From Rutidosis leptorrhynchoides (lineage: Eukaryota; Streptophyta; Magnoliopsida; Asterales; Asteraceae): 64,000 nucleotides of DNA. This document shows positions 48,145-60,740 of the stretch, piece by piece. The translations under genes and the position numbers were made by a program. Under the pieces are notes generated by a model that saw only the letters and a list, made by a program, of their open reading frames with translations, did not search any database and was not told the origin of the DNA. Where the stretch lies: contig NC_092335.1 of NCBI RefSeq assembly GCF_046630445.1, positions 38,264,001 through 38,328,000 of the forward strand, in the 5' to 3' direction. Every line of letters begins with the position of its first letter. The stretch's first letter is position 1.

Positions 48145-48158
48145 TTCTCCCCCACCTA
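48145..48158 (-). promoter_or_regulatory. Element F polypurine tract, overlapping the pol stop codon
   Basis: Minus strand TAGGTGGGGGAGAA directly before the LTR TGTCAC. The TAG is the stop codon of pol. Confidence 0.8.
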
Positions 48159-50953
48159 AGCTCGCGATGTCCTCGTCGTGTGATCCTCGTGATACTTCTT
48201 GATTTTGTCTGTGAACTGCCATAATAAGTCTTCGGCTTCCCAGCTTGCTTCACTATCGGGCAAGTTACGCCACTTAACTAGGTATTCTCTATAGCTCGGC
48301 ACACCTCGTCTCCGTACAGTTCGATGCAACAAGATATCTTCCGCTTCATGATCGAACGAAGTCGCAACTGCCATTGGTGCTCGTTTGGAAACTCCTCGTT
48401 CTGGGTCTTCCTCGTCTCCATGATAAGGTTTCAGAAAACTTACGTGGAATACTGGATGGATCTTTAACTTGGGCGGTAGTTCAACTCGATATGACACTTT
48501 TCCAACACGTCCAATCACCGGGAAGGGGCCTTCGTATCTCCGGATTAGTCCCTTGTGCACCTTCCTAAATGTTTTGAACTGTTGCGGTAGAAGCTTTACC
48601 ATTACTTTATCCCCAACGTCGAACTCGACGTGTCGTCTTTTCTCGTCCGCCCACTTCTTCATTTTCTTGGCCGCTTTATCTAGTGATGCTCGTGCCAAGT
48701 TCGCTTGTTCGTGCCATTCCTTCATCGTCTTATAAGCTGCTGGACTATTTCCATCATATGAAGCGGCTAAGGCATTTGGAGTTAATGGTTGACGCCCCGT
48801 CACCAATTCGAAAGGACTCTTCCCCGTGGACTCACTCCTTTGCATGTTGTAGGAGAACTGGGCAATATCTAATAGTTTGGCCCAATCATGTTGATTAGCA
48901 CTTACATAGTGTCGAAGATAGAGCTCTAACAACGCATTCACCCTTTCCATTTGTCCATCTGTTTGGGGATGGAAACTCGTAGAGAAGTTCAAGTCCGTTC
49001 CCATGATCTTGAACAACTCTGTCCAAAAGCGCCCCGTGAACCTCGGATCTCGATCGCTTACTATCACATGTGGTATTCCCCAATACTTCACCACATTCTT
49101 GAAAAATAGTTTTGCGGTTTCATCCGCGGTAACTTCGGATGATGCGGCTATGAAGGTATCATACTTAGAAAACCGGTCTACCACGACTATAATACTCCCA
49201 CACCCTTCCGACTTGGGTAAGCAAGTAATGAAGTCCATGGAAACACTCTCCCATGGTCCTTTCGGTGTAGGTAGCGCCTGTAATAGTCCTCCTAGTTGGC
49301 GTTGCTCTATCTTGTCTTGTTGGCATATTAGACATGTCCGCACGTACGTCTCTATGTCGTCTTCCATCCTTGGCCAATAATAGGTGCCTTCTACTAATGC
49401 CAGCGTCCTCTTGATACCTGGATGACCAGCCCACTTTGAATCATGACACTCCTTCAAGATTGTCCGTCTAAGATCACCCCACTTAGGCACATATAACCGG
49501 TCTCCTTTGGTGAATAATAGATCACACTTGAGCCAAAACCTTCGCGTTTTCCCATCTCGAGCCAATCCAACAAGGTTTTTGGCTATAGGATCATGCTCTA
49601 ATCCCTCCTTTATACGATCTTGAAGGAAGAATTGTGGTTTTGTGATCGCTGCAAACTCTGCCTTACGACTTAGGGCATCAGCTACCACATTGGCTTTCCC
49701 AGGCTTATACTCCAACACATAGTCAAATTCGGATAGGAAGTCTTGCCAACGAGCTTGTTTGGGACTCAACTTCTTTTGGGTTTGAAAATAACTCGTTGCC
49801 ACATTATCCGTCTTGATCACGAACCTTGATCCCAAAAGATAATGCCTCCATGTCCTCAAACAATGAACCACCGCCGTTATCTCCTTCTCCTGCACAGTGT
49901 ACTTCCTTTCTGCCTCGTTAAGTTTCCGGCTTTCGAACGCGATCGGGTGACCCTCTTGCATTAGAACTCCTCCAAAAGCAAAGTCAGATGCGTCTGTGTG
50001 TAACTCGAACGGAATGGTCACATCCGGAAGTCTCAACACCGGTTCTTCCATGACCGCTCCTTTCAACTCTTCGAATGCTGCTTGACATTTCTCATCCCAC
50101 AACCAAGCTTTATTCTTCTTTAACAATTCTGTCAATGGAGCCGCTTTCCTCGAGTATCCCTTGATAAAACGACGATAGTAGTTTACTAAACCAAGGAAAG
50201 ATCGTAAATCAGTCACCTTCGTTGGTGCCTCCCACTCTTGAATTGCCTTGACCTTAGCCTCGTCCATGAGTAACTTCCCATTTTTAATTTGATGTCCAAG
50301 AAAATCCACCTCCTCTAATCCGAATGAACATTTCTCTAACTTCACATACAACTCGTTGTCCCTTAGTACTTGGAATACTTGCTTCAAGTGCCTCACATGA
50401 TCTTCCATGGTGTCGCTATACACGACTATGTCATCCAAGTACACCACGACGAACTTGTCAAGGAAGTGGTGAAATAATTTGTTCATCAAAGCACAAAATG
50501 TGGCAGGGGCATTGGTTAAGCCAAAGGGCATGACTAGGAATTCATAAGCACCATACCTAGTCACACAAGTGGTCTTAGCCTCATCTCCTTCGGCAATTCG
50601 AACTTGATAGTATCCCGACCTCAAGTCCAACTTGCTGAAGTATCTCGCTTTCCCAAGTTGATCGAACAAATCAGCAATAAGCGGAATTGGATATTTTTTT
50701 CTTGATAGTTACCTTGTTCAGTGCTCGATAGTCTATACACATTAGCAAGGACCCGTCCTTCTTTCTTTGAAATAGCACCGGCGCACCATAAGGGGCTTTT
50801 GAGGGACGGATATATCCCGCATCCAATAACTCCTTAAGTTGTCTCCGCAACTCCTCCAACTCAGATGGAGGCATTCGGTAAGGGGATTTGGAAGGTGGTT
50901 TTGATCCCGGCTCCAACTCGATCGCATGGTCTATCTCCCTCCTAGGTGGTAAC
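48156..50953 (-). pseudogene. Pol of element F (chromovirus RT-RNaseH-integrase-chromodomain), 5' truncated, one frameshift
   Basis: The main frame (50669 to 48156) encodes RT with YLDD, RNase H (TDASDF, then the ADALSR end), integrase H2C2 zinc site ([10 protein letters not shown] ... CLICQQD), catalytic core ([27 protein letters not shown]), a GPF-like segment ([12 protein letters not shown]) and a C-terminal chromodomain ([19 protein letters not shown]). The upstream RT part (50953-50671) is in another frame; the two meet at a seven-T run (50694-50700; A-run on the coding strand), consistent with one extra base. The N-terminal end is cut by element E's LTR at 50953/50954. All catalytic residues remain. 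Confidence 0.92.
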
Positions 50954-53900
50954 TGTAGTGACCCGAACTTTTCCATGTTTATATATATTAATTGAGATTG
51001 ATATTTACATGATTAAATGTTTCCAACATGTTAAGCAATCAAACTTGTTAAGACTTGATTAATTGAAATATGTTTCATATAGACAATTGACCACCCAAGT
51101 TGACCGGTGATTCACGAACGTTAAAACTTGTAAAAACTATATGATGACATATATATGGATGTATATATAGTTAACATGATACTATGATAAGTAAACATAT
51201 CATTAAGTATATTAACAATGAACTACATATGTAAAAACAAGACTACTAACTTAATGATTTTTAAACGAGACATATATGTAACGATTATCGTTGTAAAGAC
51301 ATTTAATGTATATATATCATATTAAGAGATATTCATACATGATAATATCATGATAATATAATAATTTAAAATCTCATTTGATATTATAAACATTGGGTTA
51401 ACAACATTTAACAAGATCGTTAACCTAAAGGTTTCAAAACAACACTTACATGTAACGACTAACGATGACTTAACGACTCAGTTAAAATGTATATACATGT
51501 AGTGTTTTAATATGTATTTATACACTTTTGAAAGACTTCAATACACTTATCAAAATACTTCTACTTAACAAAAATGCTTACAATTACATCCTCGTTCAGT
51601 TTCATCAACAATTCTACTCGTATGCACCCGTATTCGTACTCGTACAATACACAGCTTTTAGATGTATGTACTATTGGTATATACACTCCAATGATCAGCT
51701 CTTAGCAGCCCATGTGAGTCACCTAACACATGTGGGAACCATCATTTGGCAACTAGCATGAAATATCTCATAAAATTACAAAAATATGAGTAATCATTCA
51801 TGACTTATTTACATGAAAACAAAATTACATATCCTTTATATCTAATCCATACACCAACGACCAAAAACACCTACAAACACTTTCATTCTTCAATTTTCTT
51901 CATCTAATTGATCTCTCTCAAGTTCTATCTTCAAGTTCTAAGTGTTCTTCATAAATTCTACAAGTTCTAGTTACATAAAATCAAGAATACTTTCAAGTTT
52001 GCTAGCTCACTTCCAATCTTGTAAGGTGATCATCCAACCTCAAGAAATCTTTGTTTCTTACAGTAGGTTATCATTCTAATACAAGGTAATAATCATATTC
52101 AAACTTTGGTTCAATTTCTATAACTATAACAATCTTATTTCAAGTGATGATCTTACTTGAACTTGTTTTCGTGTCATGATTCTGCTTCAAGAACTTCGAG
52201 CCATCCAAGGATCCGTTGAAGCTAGATCCATTTTTCTATTTTCCAGTAGGTTTATCCAAGGAACTTAAGGTAGTAATGATGTTCATAACATCATTCGATT
52301 CATACATATAAAGCTATCTTATTCGAAGGTTTAAACTTGTAATCACTAGAACATAGTTTAGTTAATTCTAAACTTGTTCGCAAACAAAAGTTAATTCTTC
52401 TAACTTGACTTCTAAAATCAACTAAACACATGTTCTATATCTATATGATATGCTAACTTAATGATTTAAAACATGGAAACACGAAAAACACCGTAAAACC
52501 GGATTTACGCCGTCGTAGTAACACCGCGGGCTGTTTTGGGTTAGTTAATTAAAAACTATGATAAACTTTGATTTAAAAATTGTTATTCTGAGAAAATGAG
52601 TTTTATTATGAACATGAAACTATATCCAAAAATTATGGTTAAACTCAAAGTGGAAGTATGTTTTCTAAAATGGTCATCTAGACGTCGTTCTTTCAACTGA
52701 AATGACTACCTTTACAAAAACGACTTGTAACTTATTTTTCCGACTATAAACCTATACTTTTTCTGTTTAGATTCATAAAATAGAGTTCAATATGAAACCA
52801 TAGCAATTTGATTCACTCAAAACGGATTTAAAATGAAGAAGTTATGGGTAAAACAAGATTGGATAATTTTTCTCATTTTAGCTACGTGAAAATTGGTAAC
52901 AAATCTATTCCAACCATAACTTAATCAACTTGTATTGTATATTATGTAATCTTGAGATACCATAGACACGTATACAATGTTTCGACCTATCATGTCGACA
53001 CATCTATATATATTTCGGAACAACCATAGACACTCTATATGTGAATGTTGGAGTTAGCTATACAGGGTTGAGGTTGATTCCAAAATATATATAGTTTGAG
53101 TTGTGATCAATACTGAGATACGTATACACTGGGTCGTGGATTGATTCAAGATAATATTTATCAATTTATTTCTGTACATCTAACTGTGGATAACTAGTTG
53201 TAGGTTACTAACGAGGACAGCTGACTTAATAAACTTAAAACATCAAAATATATTAAAAGTGTTGTAAATATATTTTGAACATACTTTGATATATATGTAT
53301 ATATTGTTATAGGTTCGTGAATCAACCAGTGGCCAAGTCTTACTTCCCGACGAAGTAAAAAAATCTGTGAAAGTGAGTTATAGTCCCACTTTTAAAATCT
53401 AATATTTTTGGGATGAGAATACATGCAGGTTTTATAAATGATTTACAAAATAGACACAAGTACGTGAAACTACATTCTATGGTTGAATTATCGAAATCGA
53501 ATATGCCCCTTTTTATTAAGTCTGGTAATCTAAGAATTAGGGAACAGACACCCTAATTGACGCGAATCCTAAAGATAGATCTATTGGGCCTAACAAACCC
53601 CATCCAAAGTACCGGATGCTTTAGTACTTCGAAATTTATATCATATCCAAAGGGTGTCCCGGAATGATGGGGATATTCTTATATATGCATCTTGTTAATG
53701 TCGGTTACCAGGTGTTCACCATATGAATGATTTTTATCTCTATGTATGGGATGTGTATTGAAATATGAAATCTTGTGGTCTATTATTATGATCTGATATA
53801 TATAGGTTAAACCTATAACTCACCAAAATTTTTGTTGACGTTTTAAGCATGTTTATTCTCAGGTGATTATTAAGAGCTTCCGCTGTCGCATACTTAAATA

Positions 53901-54205
53901 AGGACGAGATTTGGAGTCCATGCTTGTATGATATTGTGTAAAAACTGCATTCAAGAAACTTATTTTGTTGTAACATATTTGTATTGTAAACCATTATGTA
54001 ATGGTCGTGTGTAAACAGGATATTTTAGATTATCATTATTTGATAATCTACGTAAAGCTTTTTAAACCTTTATTGATGAAATAAAGGTTATGGTTTGTTT
54101 TAAAATGAATGCAGTCTTTGAAAAACGTCTCATATAGAGGTCAAAACCTCGCAACGAAATCAATTAATATGGAACGTTTTTAATCAATAAGAACGGGACA
54201 TTTCA
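50954..54205 (+). repeat. Element E 5' LTR (complete, 3252 bp)
   Basis: TGTAGTGACCCGAAC ... AACGGGACATTTCA. A TATA-like TTTATATCTA is at 51835-51844. Possible leader intron signals: AATACAAGGTAATAATC near 52079-52095 and TTCTATTTTCCAG ending near 52245. Confidence 0.93.
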
Positions 54206-54228
54206 GTTGGTATCCGAGTGTTGGTCTT
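54206..54228 (+). other. Element E primer binding site (degenerate initiator-Met type)
   Basis: TTGGTATCCGAGTGTTGG, as in A with one further change. Confidence 0.7.
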
Positions 54229-54414
54229 AGAGAACCAGAATTTTGCATTAGTGTGTCTTATCGAGTTTGTTAGGATGCATTAGTGAGTCTGGACTTCGAC
54301 CGTGTTTACTTGAAAAATGATTGCTTAACAAATTTTGTTGGAAACTATATATTTTTAACATGTGAATATTATGTGATATATTAATCTCTTAATGTGTTTG
54401 ATATTATGTGATAG

Positions 54415-55005
54415 ATGTCTACCTCTAGAACAAGTCCCATCGACTCACCTAATAATAATGAAGAGTCGAATATAATTTGGGAAGATTCACAAATTCCCGA
54501 AGAGGAACCGGAAGAAGAGGAACCGGAAGAGGAGGAACCGGAAAAAGAAGAGGTTCCGGAAGAAGAAATATTGATACCTATAGTAAATCGATTAAATAAA
54601 AGAAAATCCTCAACCAACGGACCAAAGTTAATAATGGTTAATGGTGTTTCCACCGAGGAAGCAAAATATTGGGAAGATTATTAATTTTCCGATGAATCGG
54701 ATCCCGATGAGGATTCCGATGATGTTATAGAAATTACCTCGACCCAATTTAATAAAGCGAAAGAAAATAATAAGGGAAAAGGTATAAAAATAGAGAAACC
54801 CGATTCCAACCCCGATGAACTTTATATGTATCGGCAACATCCGTATTTCCTAAAATGTAACAATGACCCGGGAACCTCTAAACCACCAGGTTTTTCTAAA
54901 CCATTGTGGAAAATGACAGCTCGTATTAGGGGAGCATCATATATCCCTAGGAAATTAGCAAAACGAACCAAGTCCGAAGAAGAAGAAACGAGTGAGTCGG
55001 ATTAA
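54415..55005 (+). pseudogene. Acidic repeat protein of element E, one stop
   Basis: Same start (MSTSRTSPIDSPNNNEE) and end (EEEETSES) as the protein at 6630-7244. An in-frame TAA lies at 54682-54684 where A has Gln. The Glu/Pro repeat has a different unit count and composition (EEPEEEEPEEEE). The C-terminal block (NNDPGTSKPPGFSKP, then LAKRTK) is conserved, suggesting it matters more than the repeat. Confidence 0.75.
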
Positions 55006-55133
55006 AGAGTTGTAATCATGTTGTGTAATATATGTAATATAGTGTGCTTGTACTTTTATGTTCTATGTTAAAATTGTTTGTTAATTATCTTTTACGAATC
55101 TAATCCTTGTCTATTTTACAGTATAAAAACAAA

Positions 55134-55826
55134 ATGGACATTAAGGGTAGACAACCGAATATTTTAGAAGACCTACCAGAGGATATGATTGAGGAAATCT
55201 TGTCTAGAGTCGGTCAGAATTCATCAGCACATTTAGTTATGGCGAAATTAACTTGTCAAACATTTGAAAGACTTTCCAGAAATTCCTTAGTTTATAAAAG
55301 GCTTTCCTTTGATAGGTGGGGTATATCACATTGGGGAGACTGTAAGTTACGCCGTATTTTCTTTAAAGCGTTAAATGCGGGGAACCCAAATGCAATTTTA
55401 CGCTACGGGTTAAGAACCTATTTTGACTCAACATATCCCAACATAGGATTTCGTGAGTTAGAAAGAGCTTATAACATGCAACATAAAGAAGCATGTTATG
55501 CTTACGGGTTAATAATATTCGCTTCTCATCAAATTGAGAAAAAGAACATTGGGTTGCAACTTTTAAATAAAACATTTCCATAAGTGATGGACTCGGTAGT
55601 TGAGATGAGAAACAAGGTTTTTAGATTATTACGGGGCTGTTGGACATTACGAAACCCTCGGCCTTTTGACGACATTACAACATGTTGTCTTATCAACGGT
55701 CACAACGATTATGTTCCACAAGACCAGGGATGGGAAGTAGTCATAGTAAAACCAGAATGCATGACTTGTTTCTGGATGTATGAATTACGTGTCTTTATTG
55801 CCTTTGTTGAACGACTTGCGTATTAA
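55134..55826 (+). pseudogene. F-box-like protein of element E, one stop
   Basis: Homologue of 5809-6492, 230 codons, with one in-frame TAA at 55581-55583 (Gln in A) and no frameshift. F-box segment LPEDMIEEILSRVGQNSSA, the Sel1-like NMQHKEACYAYGL and the CMTCFW end are kept. About 51 of 225 aligned residues differ from A by hand count, most of them between the F-box and the Sel1-like part. A splice-acceptor-like CTATTTTACAG ends at 55121. Confidence 0.8.
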
Positions 55827-56012
55827 CTAGAATTGTATTCACAACTGTTTTGTATCAGAGTTTTTATGTGCTATATTTCATGCTATATGTAAAATAGCGG
55901 TATTGTAAGTTTGCAAAATATTGTATAAAAGTTTGAATGTGAAATATTATTATAATCAGTTTTCATATAGAATTGTAGTAGTTGAATTGTATGTTAGCTA
56001 CTAAGTATGAAC

Positions 56013-56032
56013 TTAACGGGTAGGTATTACCC
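56013..56032 (+). promoter_or_regulatory. Internal polypurine-tract-like motif, element E
   Basis: TTAACGGGTAGGTATTACCC, about 135 bases before gag, repeats the core of the tract at 60706-60740 and forms a GGGTA/TACCC inverted repeat. Confidence 0.4.
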
Positions 56033-56166
56033 GAATTAAAACTTATAAAACGCTAATATGAAGAAAAAGCTTTTATAAATGAGTTCATATTATGCTACGG
56101 AATACTATTGACTACTCTTAATATTCTATATGATTAACTTGATTCTTTTGGCTATTTTTGAAGGAA

Positions 56167-59100
56167 ATGGCACCGACTACTCGTCAGAACTTGAACATGA
56201 GTGAGGAAGACTTCCGTGCTTTTCTTGCAGCAAATATAGCCGCAGTACAGGCTGCAATGCAAAACAACAATAACTCAGAGTCTAGCATTGGAGTTAACTT
56301 CACAGGAAACCGTGTAGGATGCTCCTACAAGGCTTTCACTACCTGTAAACCTCTGGAATTCAATGGAACTGAAGGACCAGTCGGACTGAAACGATGGACC
56401 GAAAAGGTCGAATCTGTGTTTGCTATAAGCAAATGTGCTGAGGAAGATAAGGTAAAGTACGCCACGCATACCTTCACAGGTACTGCGTTAACATGGTGGA
56501 ATACCTATCTCGAACAAGTGGGACAAGATGCTGCTTACGCACTACCGTGGTCAGAATTCAAACACTTAATGAACGAGCAGTACCGTCCCAGAAACGAGGT
56601 CAATAAGCTCAAGGTAGAGCTTAGTGGGTTATGAACACAAGGGTTTGATATTACCACGTACGAACGACGATTCACAGAGTTGTGCCTATTGTGTCCGGGA
56701 GTGTTCGAAGATGAAGAAGAGAAAATCGACGCATTTGTAAAAGGGTTACCGGAAAGGATTCAAGAGGATATAAGTTCACACGAGCCCGCATCTATACAAA
56801 AGGCAAGTCGAATGGATCATAAACTTATAAATCAAATTGAGGAAAGGATTAAAGAACAGGCGGCCGAAGAAGCCAATACGAAACAAGTCAAGAGGAAATG
56901 GGAAGAAACCAGTGACAAGGGTCACAATTTCAATAATCAATCCAACAATCATAACTACAATCGCACCAATTTTAGCAACAACAAACGCAACAACAACAAC
57001 CACCCCAGCAACAACTACAACAACCGTTTCAACAACAATAACAACCGTAATAACAACAATCCCAACAATAACAACAAGAGGCAGAAATTCTGCCAGAGAT
57101 GTGAAGGATACCATCCAACTGGGCTCTGTACAGCAGTGTGTACTAAGTGTAATAGAAAGGGCCATGGTGCGACAAAGTGCGAAATCTACGGATCAATGGC
57201 TAGGGGAACAAATAATGCCGGAACAAGTTATGCAGACATTACCTATTTTGGATGCGGAAAGAAGGGCCATTACAAAAATATGTGTCCAAATCAGGGGGAT
57301 AATAATGGGCAAGGATGAGGAAGAGTCTTCAACATTAATGCGGTTGAAGCGCAGGAAGACCCGGAGCTTGTTACGGGTACGTTTCTTATTGACAATACAT
57401 CTGCTTATGTTTTATTTGATTCGGGTGCGGATAGAAGCTATATGAGTAAGGATTTCTGTGCTAAATTAAGTTGTCCATTAACGCCTTTGGATAATAAGTT
57501 TATACTAGAATTAGCAAACGGTAAATTAATTGCAGCAGATAATATATGTCGGAATCGAGAAATTAAACTGGTTAGCGAAACATTTAAGATTGATTTGATA
57601 CCAGTAGAGTTAGGGAGTTTTGATGTGATAATCGGCATGGACTGGTTGAAAGAGGTGAAAGCAGAGATCGTATGTTACAAAAATGCAATTCGCATTGTAC
57701 GAGAAGAAGGAAAACCCTTAATGGTGTACGGAGAAAAGAGCAACGTGAAGCTAAATCTTATTAGTAATTTGAAGGCGCAAAAGTTAATAAGAAAGGGTTG
57801 CTATGCTATTCTAGCACACGTCGAGAAAGTACAAACTGAAGAAAAGAGCATCAATGATGTTCCCGTCGCAAAAGAATTTCCCGATGTATTTTCGAAAGAA
57901 TTACCGGGATTACCTCCACACTGATCCGTTAAATTTCAAATAGATCTTGTACCGGGAGCTGCGCCAATAGCTCGTGCTCCATACAGACTCGCACCCAGCG
58001 AAATGAGGGAACTTCAAAGCCAATTACAAGAACTTCTAGAGCGTAGTTTCATACGACCAAGTACATCACCATGGGGAGCTCCTGTTTTGTTTGTCAAAAA
58101 GAAGGATGGTACATTCAGGTTGTGTATCGACTACCGAGAGTTGAACAAACTTACCATCAAGAACCGTTACCCACTACCGAGAATTGACGACTTATTTGAT
58201 CAATTACAAGGCTCGTCAGTTTATTCGAAGATTGATTTACGTTCTGGGTATCATCAAATGCGGGTGAAGGAGGACGATGTTCCGAAGACTGCTTTCAGAA
58301 CGCGTTACGGTCATTACGAGTTTATGGTTATGCCATTTGGATTGACTAATGCACCAGCTGTGTTCATGGACCTCATAAACCGTGTGTGTGGGCCATATCT
58401 CGACAAGTTTGTCATTGTTTTCATTGATGACATACTTATCTACTCAAAGAATGATCAAGAGCGCGAAGAACATTTGAGAAAAGTGCTAGAGTTGTTGAGG
58501 AAAGAAAAACTGTACGCTAAGTTTTCAAAGTGTGCATTTTGATTGGAAGAAGTTCAATTCCTCGGTCACATAGTGAACAAAGAAGGTATTCAGGTGGATC
58601 CGGCAAAGATTGAGACCGTTGAAAAGTGGAAAACCCCTAAAACTCCGAAGCATATACGCTAATTTTTAGGACTGACTGGTTACTAAAGAAGATTCATCCA
58701 AGATTTTTCCAAAATAGCAAAACCCTTGACTGCATTAACGCATAAAGGGAAGAAATTTGAATGGAAGGATGAACAAGAAAAAGCGTTTCGATTGTTGAAG
58801 AAAAAGTTAACTACGGCACATATATTGTCATTGCCTAAAGGGAATGATGATTTTGTGATATATTGTGATGCCTCAAAGAAAGGCCTCGGTTATGTATTAA
58901 TGCAACGAACGAAGATAATTGCTTATGCGTCTAGACAATTGAAGATTCATGAGCAAAATTATACGACACACGATTTGGAATTAGGCGCTGTTGTTTTTGC
59001 ATTAAAGACTTGGAGGCACTACTTATATGGGGTCAAAAGTATTATATATACCGACCACAAAAGTCTTCAACATATATTTAATCAGAAACAACTGAACATG

Positions 59101-60705
59101 TGACAGTGCAGGTGGATTGAATTGTTGAATGATTACGACTTTGAGATTCGTTACCACCCGGGGAAGGCGAATGTGGTAGCCGACGATTTGAGTAGAAAGG
59201 ACAGAGAACCCATTCGAGTAAAAGCTATGAATATAATGATTCACAATAACCTTACTACTCAAATAAAGGAGACGCAACAAGGAGTTTTAAAAGAGGGAAA
59301 TTTAAAGGATGAAATACCCAAAGGATCGGAGAAGCATCTTAATATTCGGGAAGACGGAACCCGGTATAGGGCTGAAAGGATTTGGGTACCAAAATTTGGA
59401 GATATGAGAGAAATGGTACTTAGAGAAGCTCATAAAACCAGATACTCAATACATCCTGGAACGGGGAAGATGTACAAGGATCTCAAGAAACATTTTTGGT
59501 GGCCGGGTATGAAAGCCGATGTTGCTAAATACGTAGGAGAATGTTTGACGTGTTCTAAGGTAAAAGCTGAGCATCAGAAACCATCAGGTCTACTTCAACA
59601 ACCCGAAATCCCGGAATGGAAATGGAAAAACATTACCATGGATTTCATCACTAAATTTCCAAGGACTGCAAGTGGTTTTGATACTATTTGGGTAATAGTT
59701 GATCGTCTCACCAAGTCAGCACACTTCCTGCCAATAAGAGAAGATGACAAGATGGAGAAGTTAGCACGACTGTATTTGAAGGAAGTCATCTCCAGACATG
59801 GAATACCAATCTCTATTATCTCTGATAGGGATGGCAGATTTATTTCAAGATTCTGGCAGACATTACAGCAAGCATTGGGAACTCGTCTAGACATGAGTAC
59901 TACCTATCATCCATAAACTGATGAGCAGAGCGAAAGGACGATACAAACACTTGAAGACATGCTACGAGCTTGTGTTATTGATTTCGGAAACAGTTGGGAT
60001 CGACATCTACCGTTAGCAGAATTTTCCTACAACAACAGCTACCATTCAAGCATTGAGATGGCGCCGTTTGAAGCACTTTATGGTAGAAAGTGCAGGTCTC
60101 CGATTTGTTGGAGTGAAGTGGGGGATAGACAGATTACGGGTCCGGAGATTATACAAGAAACTACCGAGAAGATCATCCAAATTCAACAACGGTTGAAAAC
60201 CGCCCAAAGTCGACAAAAGAGCTACGCTAACATTAAAAGAAAAGATATAGAATTTGAAATTGGAGAGATGGTCATGCTTAAAGTTGCACCTTGGAAAGGC
60301 GTTGTTCGATTTGGTAAATGAGGGAAATTAAATCCAAGGTATATTGGACCATTCAAGATTATTGATCGTGTCGGACCAGTAGCTTACCGACTTGAGTTAC
60401 CTCAACAACTCGTGGCTGTACATAACACTTTCCACGTCTCGAATTTGAAGAAATGTTTTGCTAAAGAAGATCTCACTATTCCGTTAGATGAAATCCAAAT
60501 CAACGAAAAACTTCAATTCATCGAAGAACCCGTCGAAATAATGGATCGTGAGGTTAAAAGACTTAAGCAAAACAAGATACCAATTGTTAAGGTTCGATGG
60601 AATGCTCGTAGAGGACCCGAGTTCACCTAGGAGCGTGAAGATCAGATGAAGAAGAAATACCCGCATCTATTTCCAGAAGATTCGTCAACACCTTCAACAG
60701 CTTAA
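56167..60705 (+). pseudogene. Gag-pol of element E, ten in-frame stops and no frameshift
   Basis: Aligns end to end with A's polyprotein in one frame from ATG 56167 to TAA 60703-60705. Stops at 56632, 57316, 57922, 58540, 58660, 58684, 59101, 59914, 60319 and 60628. Most are CGA-to-TGA, TGG-to-TGA/TAG or CAA-to-TAA type, that is C-to-T/G-to-A changes; 58684 (Tyr to stop) is the exception. RT (residues around 58003-58542) is about 94% identical to A. Zinc knuckles, DSGA, FIDD and integrase core are still visible. Not functional. Confidence 0.95.
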
Positions 60706-60740
60706 AATTTCGGGACGAAATTTATTTAACGGGTAGGTAC
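60706..60740 (+). promoter_or_regulatory. Element E polypurine tract
   Basis: TTTCGGGACGAAATTT then ATTTAACGGGTAGGTAC against the LTR start at 60741. Confidence 0.75.

Larger units (their letters stand above)
47706..50953 (-). mobile_element. Element F: short-LTR chromovirus, truncated by element E
   Basis: Minus-strand element. Visible: 3' LTR of 439 bp (47706-48144), polypurine tract and pol. Gag, protease and 5' LTR must lie right of element E, outside the window. The short LTR, and a chromodomain right before the polypurine tract, suggest a Reina- or Galadriel-type chromovirus (tentative). Confidence 0.8.
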
